From Pollutimonas nitritireducens (lineage in GTDB: Bacteria > Pseudomonadota > Gammaproteobacteria > Burkholderiales > Burkholderiaceae_B), in assembly GCF_002849615.1 (NCBI RefSeq), contig NZ_PDNV01000008.1, positions 186,001 through 250,000 of the forward strand: DNA of 64,000 bases. The letters are read 5' to 3'. Shown here in pieces: positions 16,079-25,238 of the stretch (the first letter of the stretch is position 1; every line of letters starts with the position of its first letter). Both the position numbers and the translations under genes were made by a program. Below the pieces are notes generated by a model. That model saw only the letters and a program-made list of their open reading frames with translations. It did no database searches and had not been told where the DNA came from.

Positions 16079-18589
16079 TCACTTCCTGATGAGATCGTGT
16101 ATTTTGCTGCCCATGCTTGCCATGGTGAACGGTTTGATCATCACTTCCATTCCACTGTCCAGCATTCCGTTGCGTACGATGGCCTTCTCGGCATAGCCTG
16201 TGACGAACAGCACCTTCAACCCCGGCCGGCTGATGCGCGCGGCATCGGCTACCTGCCGACCATTCATGCCCCCCGGCAACCCGACGTCGGTAATGAGCAG
16301 ATCGACTTCGTCTTCCGACTCGAGCAATTTCAATCCGGAAGGACCATCAGCAGCCGCGAGGGCGATGTAGCCGTTTTCTTCCAGCACTTCAACCATCAAT
16401 TGCCGAAGCGCCGGCTCATCGTCAATGACCACCACCCTCTCGCCCCTGCCCGAAGCGGCGACGGCGGCACTGCGGACTTCCTTGGGCGCCTCGGCGCTAC
16501 CCAGGTCGCGAGGCAGGTAAATACGCATCGTGGTACCCGTGCCGACCTCGGAATAAATCTGGACCTGGCCGCCGGATTGCCGCACGAAGCCATAGATCAT
16601 CGACAGCCCGAGTCCTGTGCCTTGCCCAAGCGGCTTGGTAGTGAAAAAAGGATCGAAAGCCTGGGAAATTATGTCAGGTGGCATGCCCGATCCCGTGTCG
16701 GTGACGCTCAGGGCAACGTATTCACCAGGAGGAAGCGACCTTTCGCGAGCCGCCCGTTCATCGAGTGACGTGTTGGACGTCTCGACGGTCAGGCGCCCCC
16801 CCTCGGGAGACATCGCGTCCCGTGCATTGATGCAAAGATTCAGCAAGGCGTTTTCCAATTGCGACGGGTCGACGCGTGTAGGCCAAAGGCCTTCGAAGCC
16901 CACGATGTACACGTCGATGTCCGGTCCTACCGTGCGCCGGATCAGATCTTCCATATCGGCAACCAGCCGGTTGGTATCGGTGGGCTTGGGCGCCAGCGTC
17001 TGGCGCCGGGAGAATGCCAGCAGACGTTGTGTCAACCCGGCTGCCCTGCGGGCAGAGTGTTGCGCTCCGCTGATGTAACGATCGAGATCGGACAGCCGAC
17101 CTTGTTCCAGGCGCATCTCCAACATTTCAAGATTGCCGCTGATGCCCGCCAGCAGATTATTGAAGTCGTGCGCGATGCCCCCGGTCAATTGCCCTATAGC
17201 TTCCATTTTCTGTGACTGGCGCAGGGCTTCGCGCGCGGCGGCAAGCTCTAGTTCAGCCTCTTTCTGGCTGGTAATATCGCGCCCTATGCAGTAATAGGCG
17301 TCGTTGAATGGCGCCGCCGCCCAGACGACCCAGCTGTAATCGCCATCTTTACGCAGATATCGGCACTCGAAACGCGTGATCGGCTTGCCTTTTTCAAGAC
17401 GCTTGTATTCCTCCTGCGCCGTTTGCCGTTCGTCGGGATGGAGCAGTTCAAAAAACGATCTCGCCTCAATCTCGGACTCGGTCCAGCCCAGCACGTTCAG
17501 CCAGGCAGGATTCACACTTTCAAACTGGCCACTCACGGACAGCACGCCAAGCAGATCCGGACTGATCTGCCAGAAGCGTCCGCCTACGGCCGAACGCTCC
17601 ATGACCTCGCGCTCTAGATACGTGTTGAGCTCGCGCAAGCGGGATTCGCTTTCGCGCAATGCGGCATCGGCCAGCGCCCGATCGGTGACGTCAAAGCCCT
17701 CGACAAAAATTCCGGTTATTGCGCCGTCGGCATCCTCGATGGGTTCGAAGATGAAATCAATAAAGCGTTCCTCGAAAGCTGCACCCGGTGTTCGGGCCAC
17801 GCGCAGCGACATCTGTTGCGCCACAAAGCGCTCGCCGCTGGAATAGACATCGTCCAATAGCTCTTTATAGCCCTGTCCCTGGACGTCCGGTATGGCATCT
17901 AGGGCCGGCCTGCCGATGTAGTCACGGTCGCCCGCCAGCTGTATATAGGCGTCATTCACGAATTCGAATACGTGGTCGGGCCCCCGAAGGATGGCGATGA
18001 ATCCAGGTGCGCAGCGAAAGAGTCGCCGCTGCCTATCGATGGCTTGCGCCAGACGTTGTTTAGCCAGGACGTTTTGCGTGGTCTCGGTACAGATCACGAG
18101 AACACCGCCCACACCTCCCCGCGCCGTTTCGTCGTCTATAGGACTGAAGCTGTAGGTCCAGTAGACATCTTCGCGTCGACCGTGACGGGTGATTGGAACC
18201 AGATGGTCTTCATTCCAGGTGGCTTGGCCACCGGCCATGACGTGCTCGACCTGCGGACCGATAATGTCCCAGATTTCTGCCCAGACGATCCGGGCGGGCT
18301 GGCCCAGTGACTGTGGATGCCGCTCAGGACCGATCGATTCACGATACGCGTCGTTATACAGGCAGGCGCCGTCCTGACCCCACCATATGTACATGGGATG
18401 ACTGGTATTGAGCAGGAGACGCACTACCGTGCGTAGCGACTGAGGCCATCCGGAAGGGTATCCGAGCGAAGACTTGGACCAGTCATACGACCGCATCAAG
18501 GCCCCCATTTCACCACCACCATACAGAAAGCGAAGATCGGAAGCGGGGAAATCTCCGCCGCCTGCGGCACCAAAAATCTTTGTATCCAT
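16079..18589 (-). CDS. Hybrid sensor histidine kinase with PAS domains and receiver
   Basis: An 836-residue protein with no obvious membrane segment, so the sensor is probably cytoplasmic. Order: N-terminal PAS/GAF-like region (about 45-175), two further PAS domains (about 190-305 and 340-445), HisKA with phosphoacceptor His474 in GGIAHDFNNLL, and HATPase (N-box Asn around 583-588, DTGSGMP about 631-637, GQGTGLGL about 656-662). A C-terminal receiver follows with acidic DD 723-724, phosphoacceptor Asp768 and Lys819. PAS signals may be light, redox or ligands. No separate response regulator lies in the window. It is preceded by a nitroreductase gene (29 bases) and followed by a 79-aa gene. Confidence 0.92.
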   Translation of the reverse strand: MDTKIFGAAGGGDFPASDLRFLYGGGEMGALMRSYDWSKSSLGYPSGWPQSLRTVVRLLLNTSHPMYIWWGQDGACLYNDAYRESIGPERHPQSLGQPARIVWAEIWDIIGPQVEHVMAGGQATWNEDHLVPITRHGRREDVYWTYSFSPIDDETARGGVGGVLVICTETTQNVLAKQRLAQAIDRQRRLFRCAPGFIAILRGPDHVFEFVNDAYIQLAGDRDYIGRPALDAIPDVQGQGYKELLDDVYSSGERFVAQQMSLRVARTPGAAFEERFIDFIFEPIEDADGAITGIFVEGFDVTDRALADAALRESESRLRELNTYLEREVMERSAVGGRFWQISPDLLGVLSVSGQFESVNPAWLNVLGWTESEIEARSFFELLHPDERQTAQEEYKRLEKGKPITRFECRYLRKDGDYSWVVWAAAPFNDAYYCIGRDITSQKEAELELAAAREALRQSQKMEAIGQLTGGIAHDFNNLLAGISGNLEMLEMRLEQGRLSDLDRYISGAQHSARRAAGLTQRLLAFSRRQTLAPKPTDTNRLVADMEDLIRRTVGPDIDVYIVGFEGLWPTRVDPSQLENALLNLCINARDAMSPEGGRLTVETSNTSLDERAARERSLPPGEYVALSVTDTGSGMPPDIISQAFDPFFTTKPLGQGTGLGLSMIYGFVRQSGGQVQIYSEVGTGTTMRIYLPRDLGSAEAPKEVRSAAVAASGRGERVVVIDDEPALRQLMVEVLEENGYIALAAADGPSGLKLLESEDEVDLLITDVGLPGGMNGRQVADAARISRPGLKVLFVTGYAEKAIVRNGMLDSGMEVMIKPFTMASMGSKIHDLIRK

Positions 18590-18618
18590 AATTTCTTGAG
18601 CTAATATGAACGACGAGG

Positions 18619-19296
18619 TCAGGAATGAAAAGTCACGAACTCGTCAAGAGTGATACGCGCTGGCCGGTATCGGTTTGCCAGGCAGTTGGAGTCCTCGTAA
18701 CCCATGGAAATTCCACAAATTACTGTCTGATCTTCACTGATGCCCAACAAGTTTTTCGTGATGCCCGGATAGTTGGCCAAGGCGGCTTGCGGGCACGTGT
18801 GCAAGCCGCAGGCCCGCGCCGCTACCATGATGTTCTGCAAGAACATCCCGTAATCCAGCCAGCTACCTTGCTGCAGATCGTTATCGATGGAAAAGATTAA
18901 GACGACCGGGGCGCCAAAGAAAGCGTAGTTGCGTTCGTGCTGCTGGGCCGACGCTTTGCGGTCGCCTTTTTTTATGCCCAATGTTTCGTACAGGCCCCAT
19001 CCGGTCTCGCGTCGGCGCTCGATGTACGGACTGCGCCAGTTCACCGGGTAATAATCGTATTCCCGTTCTTCTGGCAGATTGCGGACGTGCGCCTCGCGTA
19101 GCTGGCGGGATAGCTCGTCGCGTTTCCCGCCCGTAACGACATGGACCTTCCAGGGCTGTATATTGCTACCACTGGGTGCATACGAAGCCGTGGCAAGTAT
19201 CTTGTTGATGAGTCCGACGCTGACCGGTTTGGGTAAAAATCCCCTGACACTGCGCCGCGACGTGATCGCATCAATGACTATGTCCAATTGATTCAT
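18619..19296 (-). CDS. Nitroreductase-family FMN oxidoreductase
   Basis: A 225-residue flavoprotein of the nitroreductase superfamily. The N-terminal AITSRRSVRGFLPKPV and the YAPSGSNIQPWKVHVV block form the FMN phosphate and ring sites. The C-terminal half has the LDYGMFLQNIMVAARACGLHTCPQ stretch. It should be a dimeric NAD(P)H-dependent reductase of nitroaromatics, quinones or related compounds; physiological substrate unknown. It precedes the histidine kinase on the same strand by 29 bases, so they may be co-expressed, and it is divergent from trxC. Confidence 0.9.
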   Translation of the reverse strand: MNQLDIVIDAITSRRSVRGFLPKPVSVGLINKILATASYAPSGSNIQPWKVHVVTGGKRDELSRQLREAHVRNLPEEREYDYYPVNWRSPYIERRRETGWGLYETLGIKKGDRKASAQQHERNYAFFGAPVVLIFSIDNDLQQGSWLDYGMFLQNIMVAARACGLHTCPQAALANYPGITKNLLGISEDQTVICGISMGYEDSNCLANRYRPARITLDEFVTFHS

Positions 19297-19392
19297 ACTA
19301 GACTTCCTGGAGGATACTGAGGCGAAGGGCTATTCTATACGCAGTGCCATGGCAGCAGACCAGCAGACCATGAACCCAGACTGGAGAAATTG

Positions 19393-19836
19393 ATGACTGA
19401 ATCGCTACATGTAGTTTGTCCACACTGCGATACCGTGAACCGGATTCCCCAAGATCGACTGCGTGATCAGCCAACCTGCGGGAAATGCAAGCAGGAATTA
19501 TTTACCGGAAAACCGCTGGAGTTGACCAGCCAGCGTTTCCCCCAACATATTTCACGCAACGACATTCCCGTACTGGTCGATTTCTGGGCGCCGTGGTGCG
19601 GACCCTGTCTAAGCATGGCGCCCGCCTATGCCCAGGCAGCACAACAGCTTGAGCCTGAGATGCGCGTGGCCAAGCTGGATACTGAAGCGGCACAGGAACT
19701 GGCGGCGGGATACTCCATACGAAGCATTCCCACATTGGCGCTATTCAAGGGAGGACGCGAAATAGCGCGTCAACCGGGTGCCATGAGTGCGTCTGACATC
19801 ATGGCGTGGGCAAGGCGCCACGCCGGCCTGACATGA
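19393..19836 (+). CDS. trxC: Thioredoxin 2 (zinc-finger thioredoxin)
   Basis: A 147-residue protein. The N-terminal zinc site has CPHC (Cys9, Cys12) and CGKC (Cys29, Cys32). The thioredoxin fold has WCGPC at 68-72 and the cis-proline block IRSIPTLALFKGG. This is the TrxC layout and length. It reduces protein disulfides and is often induced by oxidative stress. ATG 19393 is chosen because CTGGAG lies just upstream at 19381-19386. Divergent from the nitroreductase, convergent with the DUF1993 gene. Confidence 0.95.
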   Translation: MTESLHVVCPHCDTVNRIPQDRLRDQPTCGKCKQELFTGKPLELTSQRFPQHISRNDIPVLVDFWAPWCGPCLSMAPAYAQAAQQLEPEMRVAKLDTEAAQELAAGYSIRSIPTLALFKGGREIARQPGAMSASDIMAWARRHAGLT

Positions 19837-19882
19837 CACCGCCCTGGCTGGCGGCCGGCAATAGTCTCTTGGCCGCCCAGTA

Positions 19883-20392
19883 TTAATACTGGCCCATGAA
19901 ATCGCGTTTACCCACTTCCACACCGTTGTGACGCAAAATTGCGTAGGCAGTTGTGACATGAAAGAAGAACTGCGGCAAGCCATAAGTCAATAAATACGAC
20001 TGTGCGTCGAATTTCCTTTCTTTGGGCGTACCCGGACGAGTCACGATGCTGCGGTCTTCGTGGCCATCGATCTGACCGGCGGAAAATCCGTCAATGAAGG
20101 CCACTGACTTCGCAATGAGCGCGTGCAGGCCGGCGAAGGTGGGTTCGGCGTCATCATATTTGGGTACGTCCACACCGGCCAGGCGTGCCGATACGCCTCG
20201 GGCGAAATCGGCGGCAACCTCCACTTGCCGGGCCAGCGGGAACATATCCGGGAAAAGACGCGCCTGCAACAGGGCAGCAGGATCAATCTTCCGGGCTTCC
20301 GCATGCTCTTCAGCCTTGCTGAGCAACGCATCCAGGCTGTTCAGCATTTGTTTGAACACAGGAACTGAAGCGGCATAGAGAGAAATTGTCAT
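19883..20392 (-). CDS. DUF1993 family protein
   Basis: A 169-residue soluble protein matching DUF1993 from its start (MTISLYAASVPVFKQMLNSL) through LFPDMFPLARQVEVAADFARG to the C-terminal GLPQFFFHVTTAYAILRHNGVEVGKRDF. The family is predicted to be a helical bundle of the DinB-like type; biochemical function is not established. Monocistronic, between trxC (convergent) and the oxidase cluster. Confidence 0.85.
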   Translation of the reverse strand: MTISLYAASVPVFKQMLNSLDALLSKAEEHAEARKIDPAALLQARLFPDMFPLARQVEVAADFARGVSARLAGVDVPKYDDAEPTFAGLHALIAKSVAFIDGFSAGQIDGHEDRSIVTRPGTPKERKFDAQSYLLTYGLPQFFFHVTTAYAILRHNGVEVGKRDFMGQY

Positions 20393-20441
20393 GGGGACTC
20401 CGAGGTAAGAGGACAGATGATTATAGCCATCCTCCCCCTGC

Positions 20442-20804
20442 CTAGGCGCAGACAGGGATCCATACCAATGGCAGCCCGATGATTACGGTCGATGCGAGAC
20501 CGGCAATATCCACTGTCGAAGTCAAGACAGACATGAAACGAGACAACTGTGGCGAACTTCCCTCCCGGCGCGCGACGCGCAAAGCCGACCAGCCACGTAT
20601 CGCCAGCCAGGACAGCACGGCCAGCGAGGTTAACCACACCAGCAACAGCAGCCAGGTCAACAATGGCAGCCCGAACACGGCATTCAACAGCATGGCGCGC
20701 TGACATCCCAGTGCATGCCCGCCATACAGAGCCAGAAAACAAAACATCCATATGACAAGCCCGATCATGGCACGCCATAAGCCGCCGCTGTGCGCCGATA
20801 TCAT
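20442..20804 (-). CDS. Small membrane protein of the cytochrome oxidase operon
   Basis: A 120-residue protein with about three hydrophobic segments (around 12-27, 38-68 and 97-118) and a basic loop near 75-85. Its ATG at 20804 overlaps the TGA of the fused oxidase gene in an ATGA arrangement, indicating translational coupling. Position and size resemble the small fourth gene of alternative oxidase operons such as coxMNOP (CoxP). I do not recognise its sequence well enough to name it. Probably an assembly or accessory subunit. Confidence 0.7.
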   Translation of the reverse strand: MISAHSGGLWRAMIGLVIWMFCFLALYGGHALGCQRAMLLNAVFGLPLLTWLLLLVWLTSLAVLSWLAIRGWSALRVARREGSSPQLSRFMSVLTSTVDIAGLASTVIIGLPLVWIPVCA

Positions 20805-23302
20805 GAGAACACCCACGGAAGGCCATAGAGTGTTGCCATCACAGCCACGGCAGTCATGGCTGTGTAATCGCTCCACATGCGAAGCACTGCCGGCTCCAGC
20901 GCGCGTATCGGTGAAATGTAGCCGGCACGGCAACGCAATGCGAGGTAGAACGCCAGAATACTGGTCACAGCCAAATGCAGGCCCGCGTAGCAAAGCAATA
21001 TCAGACTTGTTGACACATAGGCGTGACTGGTGGCGGGTGGAAGCGGTCCCGCCACCATAACCACCGCCAGGACCGCTATAACGCCGGCGGCCGAGCCCGC
21101 CAGGAACCATGCGCTGCACGCGCGTCGTCGGCCTCGATAGTTTGCTCCGCATGCGGCCCTCACGGCGGCGGCAGTCGCCAGGGGCACGCACGCTGCGAGC
21201 GTGCCCCATATGGGGGAAATGGTGATCCAAGCTGGCGGAGGCCAATTGGGTGCCATTGTCCACAAGAAAAGATAACCGAACAATAAGGACGCGAACAGCG
21301 CCGCATTGGCGGCCAGGCTGCATGCCATCCCCCACCACCCGGGTGCACTGGTCGCGGCGAAATGGGGTGGTAGCATGATTTCTGGAGCGGCCTCTATTGC
21401 CCCGGGATCCTCACGGGTTCCGTTTTGCCAGGCCCATCGAAGGAAGATCAGTAGCGCGGCCACGGCGCCGGCCAGCGCGACCATATAAAGCTTGAACAGG
21501 ACACAGACGAAAAACACACCCGTGGCGATCGCCGCATAAAAAGGAAGCCAGCTTGGCCCAGGCAATTGCACGACACTGCGCGGTATGCCGCTCAACATAT
21601 CCACACTGAGTGTCTGGCGTTGGCCTGGCGCTGACTTCCCCAGCCAATGCCTGCCACCCGCAAGCTCCACGCCAAGGACCGGATTGTCCCAGAGGGGTTC
21701 TCGCCCCTGCACATCGGGCAAGCTCGCGAAATTGTAGGAAGGAGGCGGAACAGGCATGGCCCACTCCAGCGTTCCAGCATTCCAGGGGTTTCGGGGCGCG
21801 CGCCTTCCCGCACGCCCGTGCAGGAACATATCAAGCACGAACACCAGGAAGCCCATCGCCTGAATGAACGCGCCCAGCGACGACAGCAAATTCAGCGTAT
21901 CCCATCCCGCATCCGGCGGATAGGTGTAGATTCTGCGCGGCATGCCAACCAGGCCGGTCAGGTGCATGGGAAGAAATGTCAGGTTGAAACCGACGAAAAT
22001 CAGCCAGAACGCCGTGGTCCCCGTACGTCCTGATGGCATTCTGCCCGTGATGTGCGGCATCCAGTAGCATGCCGCGGCCAGCAAGGGAAACACCATGCCA
22101 CCCGTCAACACATAGTGCAAGTGCGCCACCACGAAGTGGGTATCGTGGGCCTGCCAGTTGAACGGCACCAGCGCCAGCATGACACCGGTGAGGCCGCCGG
22201 TGACAAATACGGCCAGAAAGCCCGCCAGATAGAGCATGGGCAATCGGAACCGGGTGTCACCCGACCAAAGCGTTGCGATCCACGCGAAGAACTGCACCGC
22301 CGTGGGCACCGTCACCAGCATGCTTGCCGCCGAGAAAAACAGGACGGAGAGCTGCGGGATACCTACGGTGAACATGTGATGAACCCATAGCCCGAAGCTC
22401 AGGAAACCGACCGCGGCCACGCTGCCTACCACCCATACATATCCTGCCAGGGGCCGCTGCGCAAATACGGGAATCATGGTGGACACCATGCCGGCCGCGG
22501 GCAGGAAAATAATATAGACCTCGGGATGACCGAAAAGCCAGAACAGGTGTTGCCACAAAAGCGGGTCGCCGCCGCGCATCACGTCAAAGAACGGCCAGCC
22601 AAAGGCGCGTTCGACTTCGAGCAAAATACTGCCCAATATCAGCGGGGGAAATCCGACCAGGATCATTCCCGCGGTCACCAGCATGTACCACGCGAAAATC
22701 GGCATGCGGTTCAGACCCATGCCCGGTGCCCGCAACTTGAGTATCGTGGCAATCAGCTCCACCGCGCCGCAGATGGCCGATATCTCGGCGAACGTCACCC
22801 CGATCAGCCATATATCGCTGTTGATGCCAGGCCGGTAGGTGGGGCCCGACAGCGGCGTGTACATGAACCAGCCACTGTCGGGCGCCAGTCCCAGCACCAT
22901 AGCGGCCACGAGTATCAGGCCGCCCGCCAGATAGCACCACCAGCCATAGGCGCCGAGCCTGGGGAACGCCAGGTCGCGTGCGCCGAGCATCTTCGGGAGC
23001 AAATAGAACGAGAAACCCTCCAGCATGGGAATTGCGAACAGAAACATCATCACCGTGCCGTGCATGGTGAAAACCTGGTTGTAGGCATCGCTGTCCAGAA
23101 ATGCATTGCCCGAAGTCGCCAACTGGGCACGCAGCAGCATGGCCAGGACGCCGCCAATCATGAAAAACACCAGCGCCGCGACAATGAAACGCCGCCCCAC
23201 CGTCGTGTGATTGACGGCTGATAAACTGCGCCACCCCTTGGGAGAGCGCCAGTCCTTATCCAATGCATGATGCAGGGCGACAGACGAAACAGGCTGCTTC
23301 AT
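20801..23302 (-). CDS. Cytochrome c oxidase subunits I and III, fused
   Basis: An 833-residue inner-membrane protein. Residues 1-530 are subunit I: His81 and His396 ligate heme a, His394 the high-spin heme, and His259, His308 and His309 Cu-B. Glu261 and Tyr263 of GHPEVY are present. The rest is a subunit III-like helical domain. This is a heme-copper O2 reductase. Asp110 of the D-path entrance is kept, but the K-path lysine (VPTGVK in canonical aa3 enzymes) appears as Gln337 in VPTAVQFF. It overlaps coxB upstream and a small gene downstream, each by four bases (ATGA). The fused, tightly packed form suggests an alternative coxMNOP-like oxidase. Confidence 0.93.
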   Translation of the reverse strand: MKQPVSSVALHHALDKDWRSPKGWRSLSAVNHTTVGRRFIVAALVFFMIGGVLAMLLRAQLATSGNAFLDSDAYNQVFTMHGTVMMFLFAIPMLEGFSFYLLPKMLGARDLAFPRLGAYGWWCYLAGGLILVAAMVLGLAPDSGWFMYTPLSGPTYRPGINSDIWLIGVTFAEISAICGAVELIATILKLRAPGMGLNRMPIFAWYMLVTAGMILVGFPPLILGSILLEVERAFGWPFFDVMRGGDPLLWQHLFWLFGHPEVYIIFLPAAGMVSTMIPVFAQRPLAGYVWVVGSVAAVGFLSFGLWVHHMFTVGIPQLSVLFFSAASMLVTVPTAVQFFAWIATLWSGDTRFRLPMLYLAGFLAVFVTGGLTGVMLALVPFNWQAHDTHFVVAHLHYVLTGGMVFPLLAAACYWMPHITGRMPSGRTGTTAFWLIFVGFNLTFLPMHLTGLVGMPRRIYTYPPDAGWDTLNLLSSLGAFIQAMGFLVFVLDMFLHGRAGRRAPRNPWNAGTLEWAMPVPPPSYNFASLPDVQGREPLWDNPVLGVELAGGRHWLGKSAPGQRQTLSVDMLSGIPRSVVQLPGPSWLPFYAAIATGVFFVCVLFKLYMVALAGAVAALLIFLRWAWQNGTREDPGAIEAAPEIMLPPHFAATSAPGWWGMACSLAANAALFASLLFGYLFLWTMAPNWPPPAWITISPIWGTLAACVPLATAAAVRAACGANYRGRRRACSAWFLAGSAAGVIAVLAVVMVAGPLPPATSHAYVSTSLILLCYAGLHLAVTSILAFYLALRCRAGYISPIRALEPAVLRMWSDYTAMTAVAVMATLYGLPWVFS

Positions 23303-24048
23303 GGCACGACCCTCGAGGTCGACAGGCGGGCAAGCGCCCGCGCAAGGCCGGCTTCGTCATGCGCCTGCACCTTCAACGGCATGTGCGCGTGCCCGGCCCC
23401 GCAGAACTCCGCGCACACACCATCGTAGATTCCGGACTCGGGGGCCTGCAGACGTATCGTGTTTATCCGACCGGGAATGGCGTCGATCTTCCCACCCAGG
23501 CGGGGAATCCAGAAACTGTGGATCACATCGACTGAAGTGACGGTGACATACACCGGCCGTCCGGCCGGCACATGTATGTGGTTGACGGCATACAACGGCC
23601 CATTTTGGGCTTGCGGATAAATGATCTCCCACCACCATTGGTGTGCGCGAACCTCCACGCGGTACACATCGCTTTCAGCGCGGCGAGGCAACTGTTCATC
23701 GCCAGCGTTCCATCCATACGCCAGCAAGGCAAGCAATACCACCCCTGGAAACACCAGTCCGCCTCCGATCAGCAGCAGTGTCGTTGGCGCAGGTTGACGC
23801 CTGTCCGGCGTGCGGCTCGCCGCATAAACAGTCAGCACGATCATCAACAGCAGGATGGCGGCCGCTCCCCAGGCCATGACGCTCCAGACTTGCGCAATAT
23901 TGCGCGCCGCCGGTCCCGCTGCATCCAGGATCGAGAGACGTCCGGCGGAGCAGCCCGCGAACATCGGCATGAGCCCCATCGAAACCGCCAGGCCTGTACG
24001 GCACGCCTTTTGCTGGTGTTGTGCCGGCACCCCACCCGGAGACTTCAT
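23299..24048 (-). CDS. coxB: Cytochrome c oxidase subunit II (lipoprotein)
   Basis: A 249-residue subunit. The N-terminus has a basic stretch, a hydrophobic run and the lipobox FAGC (Cys33), so it is probably lipidated. Two transmembrane helices follow (about 55-77 and 90-110), then a cupredoxin domain with the Cu-A ligands His177, Cys212, Glu214, Cys216, His220 and Met223. Cu-A shows it accepts electrons from cytochrome c, and no fused cytochrome c domain is present. ATG 24048 gives a complete signal sequence, but the frame is open to 24420 and no strong Shine-Dalgarno marks the start. Start codon overlaps that of the divergent gene. Confidence 0.9.
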   Translation of the reverse strand: MKSPGGVPAQHQQKACRTGLAVSMGLMPMFAGCSAGRLSILDAAGPAARNIAQVWSVMAWGAAAILLLMIVLTVYAASRTPDRRQPAPTTLLLIGGGLVFPGVVLLALLAYGWNAGDEQLPRRAESDVYRVEVRAHQWWWEIIYPQAQNGPLYAVNHIHVPAGRPVYVTVTSVDVIHSFWIPRLGGKIDAIPGRINTIRLQAPESGIYDGVCAEFCGAGHAHMPLKVQAHDEAGLARALARLSTSRVVP

Positions 24049-24520
24049 GGAAAATCTGGCCCAACCGTTACCCGATGGCACGCACACCGTGGTTGCCGTC
24101 TCGAGCCACCCCATGCATCCCATGCTGGTGACTTTTCCTATTGCACTACTGATTTGCGCACTGGCCAGCGATACGGCCTTTGTCGTGCTGGGGGACGGCT
24201 TCTGGGCACGGGTATCGCTATGGCTTCTGGGTGTGGGAACATTCATGGGCGCGCTTGCCGGCGTGGCAGGCACCATAGAACTGCTGTCTGTCGCGGGCAT
24301 ACGCCAACGCGCCGCCGCATGGAACCACTTCGTCATGGCAGTCATGCTCCTGGCCGTAGGTTTTATCAATTGGCTCAGCAGGCTGCCCGACGCGGAAACG
24401 GCAATTTTTCCGATAGGCATCTACCTTTCCTTCCTTGGCGCCTTGCTCGTCGCGCTAGCCGGGTGGCTCGGCGGCAAACTTGTGTTTGAAGACCGGGTCG
24501 GCACCTTGCCCGAAAGGTAA
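24047..24520 (+). CDS. DUF2231-type membrane protein
   Basis: A 157-residue, four-helix membrane protein beginning MENLAQPL, with SSHPMHPMLVTFPIALLICALASD as the DUF2231 hallmark (histidine-proline motif before helix 1). GGAG at 24038-24041 lies five bases before ATG 24047. DUF2231 proteins are often found beside heme or redox genes and may bind heme through the conserved histidines; function is not established. The gene is divergent from coxB, and its start codon shares bases 24047-24048 with coxB's, so each gene's ribosome site lies in the other's coding sequence. Confidence 0.82.
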   Translation: MENLAQPLPDGTHTVVAVSSHPMHPMLVTFPIALLICALASDTAFVVLGDGFWARVSLWLLGVGTFMGALAGVAGTIELLSVAGIRQRAAAWNHFVMAVMLLAVGFINWLSRLPDAETAIFPIGIYLSFLGALLVALAGWLGGKLVFEDRVGTLPER

Positions 24521-24548
24521 GGGTCGTCGATCAAGGGGCGGGATACGA

Positions 24549-24992
24549 TCATGGGACGCTCCACGTATCAATAAACAATACCGGCTTGGCCAGGACCAGC
24601 CATAAAACCATACCGATCATCAGCACCGGCGGCATGACCAGCCAGGGCTCAACACGATAGCTGCGCCGGCGGTGCGACTCGTGTCCCAGGCGAGCCAACA
24701 TGTGGCCACAGTACGCGTGAAATATTGCCATGAGAGCAACCACTGTGAGCTTGGCAGCCAGCCAGCCGCCCGACGCACCGCTTGCATAAACCAGCGCGGC
24801 TCCTGAAAGTATGGCAATGACGGCGGCAGGCGAGGCAATCACTACGAACGCCATCCGGCTCATCAACCGGACCCGCTCGAACTCCGCCTGCCGACGCAGC
24901 CGGGGCCCTGCGCTGTAGAGCGCCGGCAGGTAAAGCAAACACCCGCACCAGATGACCAGCGAGGCAATGTGCAGGGCCATCAGCCACGCCAT
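24549..24992 (-). CDS. CopD/HemJ-like small membrane protein
   Basis: A 147-residue protein with four hydrophobic segments. His8 in the first helix (WLMALHIASLVIWCGCLLYLPAL), the GPRLRRQAEFERVRLMSRM loop and a conserved lysine at the start of helix 3 (GGWLAAKLTVV) match the CopD/HemJ-like group. HemJ is a heme-binding protoporphyrinogen oxidase; CopD relatives are linked to copper handling. Either role would suit a heme-copper oxidase locus. It is convergent with the DUF2231 gene. The 246 bases upstream (24993-25238) hold no convincing gene. Confidence 0.72.
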   Translation of the reverse strand: MAWLMALHIASLVIWCGCLLYLPALYSAGPRLRRQAEFERVRLMSRMAFVVIASPAAVIAILSGAALVYASGASGGWLAAKLTVVALMAIFHAYCGHMLARLGHESHRRRSYRVEPWLVMPPVLMIGMVLWLVLAKPVLFIDTWSVP

Positions 24993-25238
24993 GCTAGTTG
25001 GCCCCGCACTGGGTATGGTTTCTGGAGATCAACATGGCGCTTCCGGTTTCGACAAGAAGGTCTTCAATTAGCAAGCGGCGTGCCCATTGCTCGCAACGCT
25101 GGCGGTAGTCATGCTCACCGCATGCAACGTATTTTTTTGGATTGACGAAAAAAATATTTTCCCCTCGTCCAACGCAAGACTGCGAACATGAGAGGCAGAT
25201 TTCCGGGAAACATCACAATACTTATTTAAGGGACAACC

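Noticed and set aside
20442-21338. 298-codon frame extending the small oxidase-operon gene upstream
   Set aside because: The upstream part is Arg-rich and lies within the conserved oxidase gene; only the last 120 codons look like a membrane protein and start in an ATGA overlap.
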